Source: Costus lasius
Lineage: Eukaryota; Streptophyta; Magnoliopsida; Zingiberales; Costaceae
DNA: 64,000 nucleotides
Assembly (NCBI GenBank): GCA_027563935.2
Contig: CM050446.2
Coordinates: 112,200,499 to 112,264,498 of the forward strand
Direction of reading: 5' to 3'
Numbering within the stretch: position 1 is the stretch's first letter; every line of letters begins with the position of its first letter. Made by a program: the position numbers and the translations under genes. This document shows positions 1 through 11,631 of this stretch, in pieces. Under the pieces are notes generated by a model that did no database searches, was not told where the DNA came from, and saw nothing but the letters and a program-made list of their open reading frames with translations.

Positions 1-172
1 GCGTACGTGTAGGGGCGGTGAGTCACCGAACCCCTCTTGGACGCGGGTGATAGAGTGTCCTTGTGCTTCAGCTTAAGTGTCTATAGCCGGACACTTCACT
101 CTAGATTAGGGCTTGGGGGCTTCGAAAGAAGTTATGCCGGTCTTGGTGCAAGTTTTCTAGTTAAAAGTAAAA
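1..172. other. Unassigned flank left of the copia fragment
   Basis: No coding region, RNA gene or repeat boundary is recognised here. Copia-like coding sequence becomes readable at about 173, so the copia element is 5' truncated at or near this point. The stretch could be part of an element lying mostly outside the window. Confidence 0.4.
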
Positions 173-2795
173 TTGCCCATGACAGTAGAGATACATTATA
201 ACACTTGGTGGATTGATTCTGGTTCTACAATCCATAACTCTAATACCTTGCAGAACTTTCTCAGCCATCAAAAGCTAGTCGGTAGTGAGCAGTGTATCTA
301 TTCATGCAACAAGATACAGTCACATGTGGAAGCATTTGGAACATATCAATTCGTTCTAAATTTTGGTTTTGTATTAAATTTGAAAAAGACATTTTATATT
401 TTAAGTTTCTCTAGAAACTTGATTTCAGTCTCAAAACTTGTACTCTTTGGATATTCCTTTAAATTTTCATATACATGTTTCAATTTATATTATGGATCTA
501 ATCTTATTAGGAATGGTATAATGATTGATGGTCTTTTTCAAATTAACTTACAAAATAATACTTCTCACAATGTGATGCATGCTAATGCTGGTATTAAAAG
601 ATGTGTTATAAATGAGAATTCTTGTATGTTATGGAATTGAAGATTAGGGCATATTTCTATTGAAAGAATTAAAACATTGATAAATAATGGAATACTTAAT
701 GCTCTAGATTTTAGTGATATTGATACTTGTGTAGACTGCATAAGAAGAAAGCAGACCAATAAGAAAAAAAAAGGTGCCAAGAGGAGTTCAAATATATTAG
801 AAATCATATATACTAACATTTGTAGTCTAGAAATAGATTCTTGTGGTCAAGAATATTTTATTACCTTCATAGATTATTACTCACGATACATATATCTATA
901 TTTGCTTCATAACAAAAGTGAAGCATTAGATGCTTTTAAAGTATTTAAAGTATAAGTAGAGAAACCACGTGGTAAGGGAATAAAAATTATGAGATCAGAT
1001 AGAGGTGGAGAGTATTATGGTAGATACACTGTGAATGGACAAACAGATGGTCTTTTGGCTAAGTTTTTTCCAGAGAGTGGGATAGTGGCTCAATACACTA
1101 TGTCAGGTTCACTGATCAAAATGGTGTGGCAGAAAAAAAAATGACATTATTGGACATGATATGGAGTATGCTTTATAGCTCCAAACTTCCTAAATTATTA
1201 TGAACTGAAGCTCTTAAAATGGAAGTGTATATATTAAATTGAATTCCAACTAAAGTTGTTTCAAATACACCATTTGAATTATGGAAAGGTTGGAAACTGA
1301 GTTTCAGATATATATGCGTTTGGGGATGCCCTTTCGAAATAAGAGTTTATAATCCAAATGAGAAGAAGTTAGACCCAAGGACTATTAGAAGGTATTTCAT
1401 TGGATATGCCGAAAAGTCTAACGGATACAAGTTTTATTATCCATCAAATAACATTAGGCTTATGGAATCAAGGAATGCTAAATTTCTTGAAAGTGACCTG
1501 ATTAGTGGAAGTGATATATCTCATGACTTAGTTCATGAGAAAGACATTTATGATAATCAAGCTTCTACTACAAGTGATAGGTTGACTGTTGTTCATACCA
1601 CCCCGCAACATCAAATGGGTGTTGAACAATCAACTAATGAAACTCCACAAATCATTGCTGATGAGAATCTAGTAGATCTAGTATTTCCATAATTATCGAA
1701 AAATGTGGAGCAACCAGTTGAGCAACATTCTCCTCAGGAAAATGTTAGCACAACATTAAGAAGATCAACTAGAGAGAAAAGATTAGCAATACCTAATGAT
1801 TATATTATGTATCTATAAGAATCTGATTTTAATATTAGAGCCAAAAATGATCCTAAAATATTTTCACAAGCTATAAGTTATAATAAATCTCTATTGTGGT
1901 ATGATGTCATGCAGGATGAGATGAATTCAATAGCAACTAACAATGTCTGGGATCTTGTCACATTGCCAAATGGTGTAAAAGCCATTGATTGTAAATGGGT
2001 CTTTAAAATAAAAAAAGGACTCATTAGGCAATGTTGAGAGATATGAGACTAGACTTATTGCCAAAGGATTTACTCATTAGGCAATGTATATAAAAAGGAT
2101 TCCTTTTGAATTATTATAGCATTAGTTGCACATTTTGATTTGGAATTATATCAAATGGATGTGAAAATGACATTTTTGAATGGTGATTTAGAGGAGGTTT
2201 TTTATATGAAACAACCAAAAGGATCTCATCTAATAAAGATGAGCATTTAGTGTGCAAGCTTAAAAAGTCTATATATGGATTGAAACAAACCTCCTACTAA
2301 TGGTGTTTAAAATTTCATGATATTATCTCTTCATTTGGTTTTGTAGAAAATGTCATGGATCAATGTATATACCACAAGGTTATTGGGAGCAAAATATATT
2401 TTTTTGTTATATATGTAGATGATATTTTACTTGCCACTAATGATAAGAGAATGTTATATGATCTAAAATAATTTCTTTCTAAGAATTTACACATGAAGGA
2501 TATAGGTGAAGCTTTTTATGTCATTGGCATTAAGCTTCACAGAGATAGATCTTGATATATTTTGAGATTATCATAAGAAACATATATCAATAAAGTCTTA
2601 GAAAGATTCTAGATGAAAGATTGTTCACCAAGTGTAGCATCTATTGTGAAGGGTGACAGATTCAATTTGAATCAATGTCCAAAAAATAAGTTTGAAAAGG
2701 AACAAATGAAAAACATTCCATATACTTATGTTGTAGGAACCCTTATGTATGCTCAGGTATGTACAAGACCTAACATTGAATTTGTAGTGGGAATG
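173..2795 (+). pseudogene. Copia pol pseudogene, first part (protease to reverse transcriptase)
   Basis: The conceptual reading starts with the aspartic protease motif WWIDSGS near 205-230, then a GAG-pre-integrase region (LGHISIERIK, then CVDCIRRK at about 640-760), then integrase (FITFIDYYSRY at about 860-895, MRSDRGGEYYG at about 990-1020). After a variable linker comes reverse transcriptase, with the catalytic YVDD at 2412-2423. The frame is broken repeatedly. The coding sequence stops at the residues VVGM, where the solo LTR enters, and resumes at 4298 with LGRYRSNPS. Confidence 0.85.
2791..2795. repeat. Target-site duplication GAATG (left)
   Basis: GAATG directly precedes the TG terminus at 2796 and recurs at 4293-4297 after the CA terminus. 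Five bases is the usual LTR-retrotransposon duplication. Removing one copy plus the LTR restores the copia coding sequence. Confidence 0.9.
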
Positions 2796-4292
2796 TGACA
2801 CGTCCCGCAAGTGCACGGTTATATCGAAGTAATATAAAAGATGTCGAATCCCACAGGGAACAAGGTTGAGTACTAGAAAATCCGAGTCCTAATAGCTAGG
2901 CGAATCGAAATTGGGTTTTGAAAGCAGAAATCAAAAACAAGTAATCAACGCTACGACGGTGGGAAATAAATATGAGAGAGATATCGGGGCTTTGGTTTCC
3001 ACCACGATGACAACTTTAATCGCACAAGGCAGATGTCCGTTATTTGGATTATTGATTTTGCACAAGGAATCTAACCCTAAGGTACAAGGTGCCCTCTCTC
3101 GATTGTACACCCCGGTGTTCGGCTTAGATCGACCTCCTACTCTCGCGGTGGATCATTCTAAGATGAACCCAATGAGTTCTATGGCAGATTATAAAACCCT
3201 CGAGTGAGGCCAAGCACTCTCGTCTCAGGGTCTCACAAGTTTTACTAAGGGATTCCACCCTTACGATCCTTCTCTCGATATGAATCGTAACGGCTAACAC
3301 ATGAAAGTACTCGGCCAAGGTAAGATCACGAAATAAACACTTCAAAGTAAAATATGCTCACAACACGATCCAAATAACAGAATAAAGATAAAGTTTGCGA
3401 TTAAATTCGTCAACGGGTTTAAACCAAACCCCGAAATAGGGTTTACGCTATAATCGACATTGAAACGTTCAAAATCTCTCCTTTAATGAAAAGAAAAGTA
3501 CAAGGACACAAATTTGAGAGGAAGGAGATGATGAATCGAAGGAATCCTGAAGAAATCGTGATGATCTGGTGTCTCAATCTCTGAAAATCTCCTAAAATCG
3601 CCTCGTCGCCGTGTTCTTCCGCCCTCACCGAATCATCCTCTAATTACTCGATAATTAGGGCAAGAAAAATTAGGGCTTTTATGTCCTGTGTGTTCGCCTC
3701 TGAAAGAGCTTTCCATAGACACCTTACTGGCCAAATTCGGACTCCAAACGAGTGAGAAATCAGGGAAAAACCGAGTAAAACTCGGTCTCGCTCGCGACTA
3801 GGTTGGAATCACGGGTGAACCCCGCTGGGTTCACGTGCCGGTGATTCTCTCTGTGAAGTTCTGGGAGAAAGCAGCGCGGTGAACCCCGCCGGGTTCACCT
3901 GGCCGTGCTTCTCACTGTGCAGTTCTCAGCTTACAAGAAATCTGGTAAACCCGGTTCACTCGGCCGTGAAGCTCTCTGGAGTGTTCTGCCGGCTGGCGAC
4001 TGGGATGGTGAACCCCATGGGGTTCACCTGGCCGTATTTTTCAGGCTAACTCCGTTTTGGCCCAAATTTGACGTGTAGCTTCGTTTTCGCATAAGAAATC
4101 GTCTCATGGCTTTAGAATCTCCAAAATATGTCGAAAAAGGGTGATTTTACTTAAAATTCCACAAAAGCACCAAAAAGTGAAGATTCCGAAGATATGAAGG
4201 AAATAAGCCTATAAAGAGTATAAAAGTGTCAACTTAAGCCTAGATTTATCATGAAATGACCATTAAAATTACTACCAAAATGCGAGGTATCA
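2796..4292 (-). mobile_element. Gypsy solo LTR nested in copia
   Basis: This 1,497-bp sequence starts TGACAC and ends GTATCA, is flanked by GAATG on both sides, and has no internal region. It is therefore a solo LTR left by recombination between two LTRs. It is the same family, in opposite orientation, as the LTR at 45670-47176. Read on the minus strand it has the sequence ACACGTCAAA (4067-4078), four palindromic GTGAACC..GGTTCAC modules (about 3800-4030), a weak TATA-like stretch near 3677-3682, and a conserved end before CTTGCGGGACGTGTCA. Short open frames in it are not genes. Confidence 0.9.
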
Positions 4293-4895
4293 GAATGTTA
4301 GGAAGATATCGGAGTAATCCAAGCATGGATCATTGAAGAGCTACTAAGAAGGAATTGAGATACCTTAAAGGAACGAAAGATTACATGGTAATGTATAGAT
4401 GAACTAACCATTTGAAGGTAGTTGGCTACTCTGATTCAAGACTTTGTTGGTTGTGTGGATTCAAGAAAGTCCATATTTGGATAGGTATTTATGTTTGTTG
4501 GCGGTGCTATATCTTGGAGGAGTTAAAAAAAGACTTTGACTGCTACTTCTACCATGGAAGTTGAGTTCGTTTCTTGCTTTGAGGCAACCTCATATGGTGA
4601 ATGGTTGAAGAGTTTCTTACATGGAATTAGAATTATGGATTTAGTTTCTAAGCCTCTAAAGATGTACTATGACAATTCAGCTATGGTTTTCTTAGCTAAA
4701 AACAATGAGAGTGGAAGTTGAAGTAAGCATATCGACATCAAGTATTTAGCCATAAGGGAACGAGTTAAAGAAAACAACGTGATTGTTGTTCATATTAGCA
4801 CTAAATTGATGATTGCTGATCCTTTGACAAAAGGCATGCCACCAAATTTTTTTAAGGATCATGTAGTTCAAATGAGACTTTGTCCTATTATGTAA
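4293..4895 (+). pseudogene. Copia pol pseudogene, second part (RNase H)
   Basis: This continues the first part after the solo LTR: LGRYRSNPSMDH, then a frameshifted stretch, then the RNase H core TATSTMEVEFVSCFEAT (about 4538-4590) and the conserved copia ending KHIDIKYLAIRERV...ADPLTKGMPP (about 4728-4850). A stop at 4893-4895 ends the polyprotein. An internal stop near 4719 and frameshifts make it nonfunctional. Confidence 0.85.
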
Positions 4896-5438
4896 TTTTT
4901 GTAATATCGAATATTACTGAGACTCTTATGGTGTTGTTTACTCATTTTATGTGCACATTTTTATGTTGAGTACAAAAAAATATTAAGGACCTAAAACAAA
5001 CATAAGGTTTATTCATCAAGTTGTTGCAACTAAGAAATTAAATGCAGTGTGATACATAGAAGATAATACATTAATTTTTTAAATAAAGTTTTGATATCCA
5101 TGATTAATTTTGGTTGGACTAAATGGGAGAATATAAATAGTTACCGACATGGTAACTAATAAATATTTTAATTAGTAATTAATTATTAATATTAGAACAT
5201 GGGTTACACCCCACGTCTCTAATATTATTAATTAATAAATAAAATATTATTAGATAAGTAGAACATGGGATGTCACACCTGTTCTCTAATAATATTATTT
5301 AATAATTAAAATATGGGTTAGTGGTCTGCCAAAATTAGATCCGGATTATCTATAAATTGAGATTGTGTTATGACATTCTTTGATGGTAAGAAAGTCGTGT
5401 AATTGAGCAAACTAATGTGAGAGATGTCCTACGCTTGG

Positions 5439-5550
5439 AGGAGTCCACATCTTGGAGGAGTTCAAAGCAGATTTTGACTGCTACTTCTACCATGGAAGCT
5501 GAGTTTGTTTCTTGCTTTGAGGTAACCTTTTTGGGTAACGCATTATGCAT
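5439..5550 (+). pseudogene. Copia RNase H fragment, second copy
   Basis: The sequence around CTTGGAGGAGTTCAAAGC to TTGCTTTGAGGTAACC repeats the RNase H segment at 4515-4592. It encodes a stretch like the core TATSTMEAEFVSCFE. It abuts the truncated end of the 3' LTR, so a second copia copy or a recombination joined these pieces. Confidence 0.7.
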
Positions 5551-5744
5551 ACATCTAAAATGAATTTAGGTAGCACCGATCATGCACATTCAAAATAATT
5601 TCATTAGGTAGCATCTATCCCAAAAACACAAGCATAGTGGTGCAAAGAATCTCCTTAAAACATAAATAATTCAAAAACGAGAAATTAATCTTAATTTTTT
5701 TTAATATCAACAAGACAGAGGCAAATAATCGCTCTACTACCAAC
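5551..5744 (-). other. Leader of a minus-strand copia fragment
   Basis: This is AT-rich, noncoding DNA between the RNase H fragment and the primer-binding-like site GCTCTACTACCA (5731-5742), whose reverse complement resembles the tRNA-Met primer site of copia elements. By position it is the 5' leader of the minus-strand copia element whose LTR ends at 6224. Confidence 0.4.
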
Positions 5745-6224
5745 GGTAAGACATGTGAAAACAAAAATACATGTCTAATAATTATATAAAATATGAAAAT
5801 GTAATATTAGATTGATATACCTCTAGCCATTGTTATCCCTGATTTACTTCGTGCAAGAAATGCCGAGCTCTAGCAAACTACTCAGATAGTATAACCCCAA
5901 TGTTTACCAAGCGCAGGACCTCTCTCATACTGGGTTGCTCAATCACACAACTTTCTTGCAATCAAAGAATTTCGTAACATAATCTTAATTTATAGACGAT
6001 CCGCATTTAATTTTGGTGGACCACTAATCCATGTTTTAATTATTAAATAATATTATTAGAGAACATGGGTGACATCCCATTTTCTACTTATCTAATAATA
6101 TTTTATTTATTAATTAATAATATTAGAGACATGGGTGTAACTCATGTTCTAATATTATTAATTAATTACTAATTAAAATATTTATTAGTTACCATGTCGA
6201 TAACTATTTATAGATATGTCAACA

Positions 6225-6391
6225 ATAGTTTTGAAGAGCTTTTGTCGGAGACAAGAATTGCCAGTTGTGCTAGTTAGGGCACGAAGTGAGCTTTCCGTAC
6301 GAAAGCAAATAACGCATGATCAAAATTTTAGTTTTGAATGAGATTAAACCCTAACTAGTAACTAGGTTAAGCTAAACTAGGTAACGAGCAA
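6225..6391. other. Unassigned intergenic stretch
   Basis: No gene, repeat or element boundary is recognised between the copia LTR end and the 107-bp tandem duplication. Confidence 0.4.
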
Positions 6392-6604
6392 GAAATAATA
6401 GTTGAGGGTATCGAGATTCTTGCATTTACCAAGTAATTTTATTTGTGAATGATAAATAGGGTACTAGGCCCATTTTATGAGCAGCAGGTAACTTGACGGA
6501 AATAACAGTTGAGGGTACGAAGAATCTTGTATTTATCAAGTAACTTTATTTGTGAATGATAAATAGGGTACTCAGGCCATTTTATCAGCAGCAGGTCGCT
6601 TGAC
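6392..6604. repeat. Two-copy tandem duplication of about 107 bp
   Basis: The block beginning AAATAATAGTTGAGGGTA (6393) and ending ACTTGACGG repeats from 6498 as AAATAACAGTTGAGGGTA to CGCTTGACGC. The copies differ by scattered substitutions, so the duplication is not very recent. No coding function is apparent. Confidence 0.85.
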
Positions 6605-6634
6605 GCGCCAAAGATTGGATTTTTTTTTTTTTTA

Positions 6635-7281
6635 GGCCTTGTATACTTGGACGAAAAATAGGAAGGGGCGGATGGATTTCATATTTTTCCTTCGTATACT
6701 TGGACGGACGGAAAATAACCAAAGGAAAATGGATGGAAAATATCTTCAAAATCCACCGTTTGCCAATCCGTCCGAATCGGACGGATTATCAACTCTCGAC
6801 GCTCGCCAACACTCGCGTACCCTATCTTCGACTATTCAACGCCCCTGCCACTCGACTCAACGAGCACCTCGCTGCTTGTCGCCCTTCCCCGCCTCTCAGC
6901 CTCGTCCCCCTCTCAGCGTCGTCCGCCGCCTCTCAACCTCGTCCGCCGCCCTTCCTCGTCGCCCTTCTTTGTCGCCATTCCTTGCCTCGCGACTCACTTC
7001 CTCCCGTCAAAAGCTTCCAGGCGGAGGGCGGCGACGTTCCAGGCGGTGCGAGCTGGAGGGCGACGTGAACCCTCCCAGCGAAGGGCGGTGTGAACCCTCC
7101 CAGCGGAGAGCTTCCTCATTCCAGGCGGTGCGAGCGGAGAGCAGCGTGAATCCTCTTCAACCTCCCGTTCTTATCTGGTTCATGTGACTTTCACGTGATC
7201 CATTTTTTCCATCCTTCGTTTTTCCATCCTTCCATTTTTTTCCATCCTTCACATATTTCATCCGTCCAAGTATACAGGGCC
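6635..7281. mobile_element. PIF/Harbinger-type nonautonomous element, 647 bp
   Basis: The terminal inverted repeats start GGCCTTGTATACTTGGACG (left) and, read inward from the right, GGCCCTGTATACTTGGACG, one mismatch in 19. Both ends are flanked by TTA (6632-6634 and 7282-7284), the 3-bp target typical of PIF/Harbinger elements. The motif GTATACTTGGACG recurs internally near 6692. The middle (about 6780-7170) is GC-rich and carries the near-repeat GAACCCTCCCAGCG twice, unlike its AT-rich surroundings. No transposase is present. The 182-codon open frame from 6639 starts inside the inverted repeat and is probably not a gene. Confidence 0.8.
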
Positions 7282-7448
7282 TTACTGTTAGTTGGCCTGC
7301 ACTTCGCGATTCATTTCTACTGTATGAGTGCAGAGTATAATATTTGTTTAATTAATTTTGATTCATTCCTTAATTATAGTCACGACAACATTATGGACAT
7401 GACTGCTTATTTTGACTTGTAGCTATAAACGTAAAGACAGCACATTTA

Positions 7449-7521
<73 letters not shown>

Positions 7522-7830
7522 CTTCCTCTCATTATGATGCGAATTATTATTATTATTTTTTACATAGAGTGAATATCAAGCTTACGTATTATAGAGTAAA
7601 TTATTTAAAATAAAAATATATTTTTTTATTATTAAAATTTTAAATTATTTAGTTTTTTAAATAAAATTAACAAAAAATATTAAATTATAATTTTTTTAAT
7701 TTCTATCTTTTTACTACTTTTTAACTATATTTTAGTTAAATTCAGCTTGAAATCGAGGCCAAGAGACCGCTAACGAGACCATGAGTATCACAACGAACAA
7801 TAGAGTGATAATGACTTCCTAAGTAGGGAT
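7282..7830. other. AT-rich intergenic DNA with an AT microsatellite
   Basis: No gene is seen. The stretch contains the AT dinucleotide run and further A/T-rich low-complexity sequence up to the start of the copia LTR at 7831. Confidence 0.6.
7451..7518. repeat. (AT)n microsatellite, about 34 units
   Basis: An uninterrupted AT dinucleotide run of about 68 bases, likely to vary in length between individuals. Confidence 0.95.
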
Positions 7831-8306
7831 TGTTGAATCGACTAAAGATTGTAACTATAAAACATAACATGATAGTATGTTAAAACATTCAGAAAGCGGA
7901 AGCGTACCTGAAGAATCCTGAGATTGAGAAGATCACCTGTCTTGGTCTTCTACAGGCTTTATGTTTCCCAGACTCAAAATAAAAAATATTCGTCATGAGT
8001 CTTGGTAATGGGAATCACCTATATATATAGGAGAAGGAGATAAAACTCCTTATTAATTAATTAAGGAAACATACGCCTGCAGGGACCACGATATTTTATT
8101 TAATATTATTTCTATTTCTAACCCATTACAAAAATAGAAATAAAACTTAACTCTTTACACATAATAATTATTCCACACAAATTTGAGATAATTAAGTTAT
8201 GATAATTAATTTATTAATTGATCACTTTAGCACGGCTAAAATATTTAAGATAGCCATATACAATTATTAATTAATACATATGTGGTCCACATTAATTAAT
8301 CTAACA
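7831..8306 (-). repeat. 3' LTR of the minus-strand copia element
   Basis: On the minus strand the LTR begins TGTTAGATTAATTAATG right after the polypurine tract CAAGTGGGAGAT and ends ATTCAACA at 7831, giving TG..CA termini and about 476 bp. The outer end is inferred from the TG at 7831, because no second copy is available for comparison. Confidence 0.7.
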
Positions 8307-8779
8307 ATCTCCCACTTGGGCCACATATATATTACCTGATATAATTGTATACCTTAAGGAGCTATTTAATGCTATCTTTTATCTAAAATTATCTCTATCA
8401 ATCTGGTCCATGAATATATTAACATAGGATCAAGGCGACCTTCATCACAATATGTAACATGACTAACCCAAACGATGGTCACGTATGTCAATACAGTCAA
8501 TGACATAGATCATGTATGGATGTGTAGCATGGAAAATTTCATGCAATGTGATCATAACATGCCTATTTCCAACTGGTGCAATTTTATTCCTTATGAGATC
8601 AAACTAAAACTTTATGTTCAGAGTGAAACTGAAAACTTTATTCTTTAGTGTGTACACAACATAATTCAAATACAAACTCCCATTAAACTGACATATCACT
8701 AAGTGATATAACACCTATATGAGCAATGTGCTCATGAAAGACCTTGGGTGGTAAAACTTTATAAGTGGATCCATAATCA

Positions 8780-11631
8780 TGGAGTTTGTACCAATATGTT
8801 CTATAGATATATGAATACTCTGAACTCTTTATTTAACAACTAGGAACTTAATGTCAATGTGCTTAGACTTTGACGAACTCCTGTTGTTATTGGAATATAA
8901 TACTGCATATTTATTATCACAGAATAACTTTAGTGGTCTTTCAATATTATCCAGAATTTGTAGACCTGTGATAAAATTTTGCAGCAATATCCCATGGTTG
9001 GATGCCTCATAACATGCTACAAATTCAATTGCTATAATGGAAGAAGCTATAAGTGTCTGCTTAGCACTTTTCCAGAAAATAGCTCTTCCAGCTAGCAGGA
9101 AAATGTAGCCCGAAGTAGATATGCGACTATCTTGGCATTCAGCAAAAATAAAATCAGAATACTTAATGATCTCTAGCTAATCTGATTTTCTGTATGTGAG
9201 CATATGATATTTAGTTTTCTGTAAATACCGTAGAACTCTTTTTACTGCTATCCAATGCTCCATTCTTGGGTTGCTTAGATATCTACCAAGCATCCCAACA
9301 ATGTATGCAATATCCAGACACGTACATACCTGAGCATACATCAGACACCTCCCAGCAAATGCATATGGAATCTTCTGCATTTCCTTAGTTTCAAAATTAT
9401 TCTTAGGGCACTATTTGAGACTAAACTTGTCTCGCTTAGAAATATGTCATCGACATATAAAACCATAAAAAATACACTTACACCCACTGAACTTGTGGTA
9501 TATATAATCATCTACTATATTCATCTCAAAACCAAAGAAGATGACCATTTGATAAAATTTATAATACCACTGACGAGAAGCCTACTTAAGTCCATAGATG
9601 GATTTCTTTAGTTTACAAACTAGTTGTTTTGAATCTTTCGATACAAAACCTTCTTGTTGCACCATATATATTATTTCCTCAATGTCTCCATTGAGAGACA
9701 CAATCTTTACATCCATCTGATGTAACTCAAAATCAAAATGAGCCACTTATGCCATAATAATCCTGAAAGAGTCTTTCAATGATACCGGAGAGAAAGTCTC
9801 TTTATAGTCAATGTCTTCCATTTGAGTAAAGCCTTTTGCAACAAGACGCGCTTTATATCTCTTTACACTACCTTTTGAATCCCAATTGGTTTTAAATATC
9901 CATTTACAACCAATGAGTTTCACACCTTCAGGTAGTGATTTAAGATCCCAAACGTCATTGTCAAGTATAGACTTTAATTCCTCACTCATGGCATCAATCC
10001 ACTTTTGAGAATTAGAACTTTTTATGACTTAGTGGAAGTTGATTGGATCATCCTCCACCATTTCAATATTATGTTCATGGAGAAATGTAACATAATCATC
10101 TGGTATCACACTTCTCCTTTCTCTAGTGGATCTCCTTAATGGCATTTCTTCTTGAGTATGATGAGTTTGTTCTTCTGTAATAACTTCTTGATTTAAATCA
10201 AGAGGTTCATCTGAATTCACTAGTTGAGAAATCTCAGCAACTGAAGACTGAATATCATGAATATCAGAAACAAGAATCTGATCATTCTCCACCAGTGATC
10301 AAGGGAAGAGTAATGAATTCCTCTTCAAAGACAAAGTCTTTAACTTCATTATTTCCCCTCCCAAACTCATCATCCTTAAAGAATTTAGCAATTCTCATCT
10401 CAAAGATAGATTTATCAGTAGGATTATAAAACTTATAACCCCTAGACCTCTCAGCATAACCAATAAAATAGCAACTAATAGTTATGGAGTCCAATTTACT
10501 TCTATTTGGCCTATAAGACCTTGTTTTAGTTGGACATCCACAAGTGTACAAATGCTTTAGACTAGGTTTCTTACCTATCCAAAGCTCATAAGGAGTTTTA
10601 TTAGTTGCTTTAGTTAGAACTCTGTTAAGGATATAAACTACAGTCTTTAGTGCCTTTCATATAGGAATTTAACAAAAGAACCTGGACGTTGTTCTTCTGA
10701 TCCGTCATATCTACCGTAGTACTCACTACCACAATCAGATGTGATGCTCTTAATTGGCTTGCCAAGTTGATTTGTTCAACTTTATCCTTAAACTTTTGAA
10801 CATGTCCAATGCCTGTGACTTCTCATCAATAAGATAGAGGTAGTCTTATCTGGAGTAATTGTCTATGAATGCAATGAAATATCATTGACCATTCCAAAAA
10901 ACCAAAGGGAATGAACCATAGATATTTGTATTTATTAATTCATAGATGTCTGAAGTTCTATTGGCTGCCACTTTCTTTTTTATGCTTGTTTGTTTCCCCT
11001 TAATATAAATTTCAAAATCGGTAAAATCAAGGGGCTCAAGAATTCCGTCAGACACAAGTCCTTTCATTCTCCTTTTGGAGATATGACCTAATCTTTTGTG
11101 TCATAAAGAATTCTCATTTGTTAATTTTCACTTTGTACCACATATATGCAGGATTTCATGAAGCAATTATATATAACATGTAAAGGTTATTTAAAGAACT
11201 TAATAGACCAGTACTACTTAAGATTTGAATCTTTAGACAAAGTAAATTTACTATTCCTGAATGAATAATATCCTGATTTGTTCAAAATTAGAATAGAAAT
11301 TAAATTCTGTCCAAGAGACTTAACAACAAATGTCTCATTCAAATCTAAATAGTGACTACTCTTACATAATAACCTAAACATGTCTATTGCATGTACTTCA
11401 ACTGTTTTGTTATTGCCCACATAGATGAATCTTTCAGCATCAATTGGCTTTCAGCAATTTAGGTAACCCTACATGGACACTTATGTGAGTAGTGACAACC
11501 GAATCCACTCACCATGTGTGTCTAGGTACATCAGCTAAATTAATTTTAAAAAAAACAAACCAAAGTGAGAAGTGTATATTTCTTTATGCACACCAAGGAT
11601 GATACTTGGTATAGCCCTTTTGGTATGTGCA
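8780..11631 (-). pseudogene. Copia pol pseudogene (gag knuckle to RNase H)
   Basis: Read from 11631 down: a degraded gag zinc-knuckle end, the protease region (DSVVTTHIS, where the family has DSG, so the catalytic motif is altered), GAG-pre-integrase and integrase zinc-finger residues (about 11067-10882), integrase C-terminal part (10551-10029), and reverse transcriptase beginning CKWIFKTNWDSKGSVKRYKA (9989-9747) with YVDD at 9446-9457. It ends with MYAQVCTCLDIAYIVGMLG (9380-9177) and a degraded RNase H. Internal stops and frameshifts throughout indicate an inactive copy. Confidence 0.85.

Larger units (their letters stand above)
173..5438 (+). mobile_element. Ty1/copia retrotransposon, 5'-truncated, plus strand
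   Basis: The domain order is protease, GAG-pre-integrase, integrase, reverse transcriptase, RNase H, the Ty1/copia order. The gag gene and 5' LTR are missing. A purine-rich tract ending in GGGAGA lies at 5121-5130, just before an AT-rich 3' LTR that runs to about 5438 and is then cut off by an RNase H fragment. A gypsy solo LTR interrupts the polyprotein at 2796-4292. Many stops and frameshifts make it inactive. The 3' LTR is repeated in inverted orientation at 5907-6215. Confidence 0.85.
5131..6215. repeat. Inverted pair of copia LTR segments with a 468-bp spacer
   Basis: About 308 bp at 5131-5438 recur as reverse complement at about 5907-6215. Shared landmarks include the TAAATAGTTA start, the blocks of AATATTATTAATTAA, the phrase around GAACATGGG, and the GGACCTCTCTCA/TGAGAGATGTCC region. 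The right arm belongs to a longer minus-strand LTR (about 5745-6224, beginning TGTTGAC on the minus strand), with a degraded tRNA-Met-type primer site (GCTCTACTACCA, 5731-5742) beside it. A transcript across the region could fold into a long hairpin. Confidence 0.8.

Noticed and set aside
2911..3345. ORFs of 73-98 codons inside the solo LTR
   Set aside because: They lie in LTR sequence that is noncoding in the related LTR at 45670-47176, where the frame is not kept.
6639..7187. 182-codon ORF as a possible gene
   Set aside because: It begins inside the terminal inverted repeat of a miniature element and is Ser/Arg/Pro-rich in a GC-rich core, with a second overlapping frame equally open. No domain is recognised.
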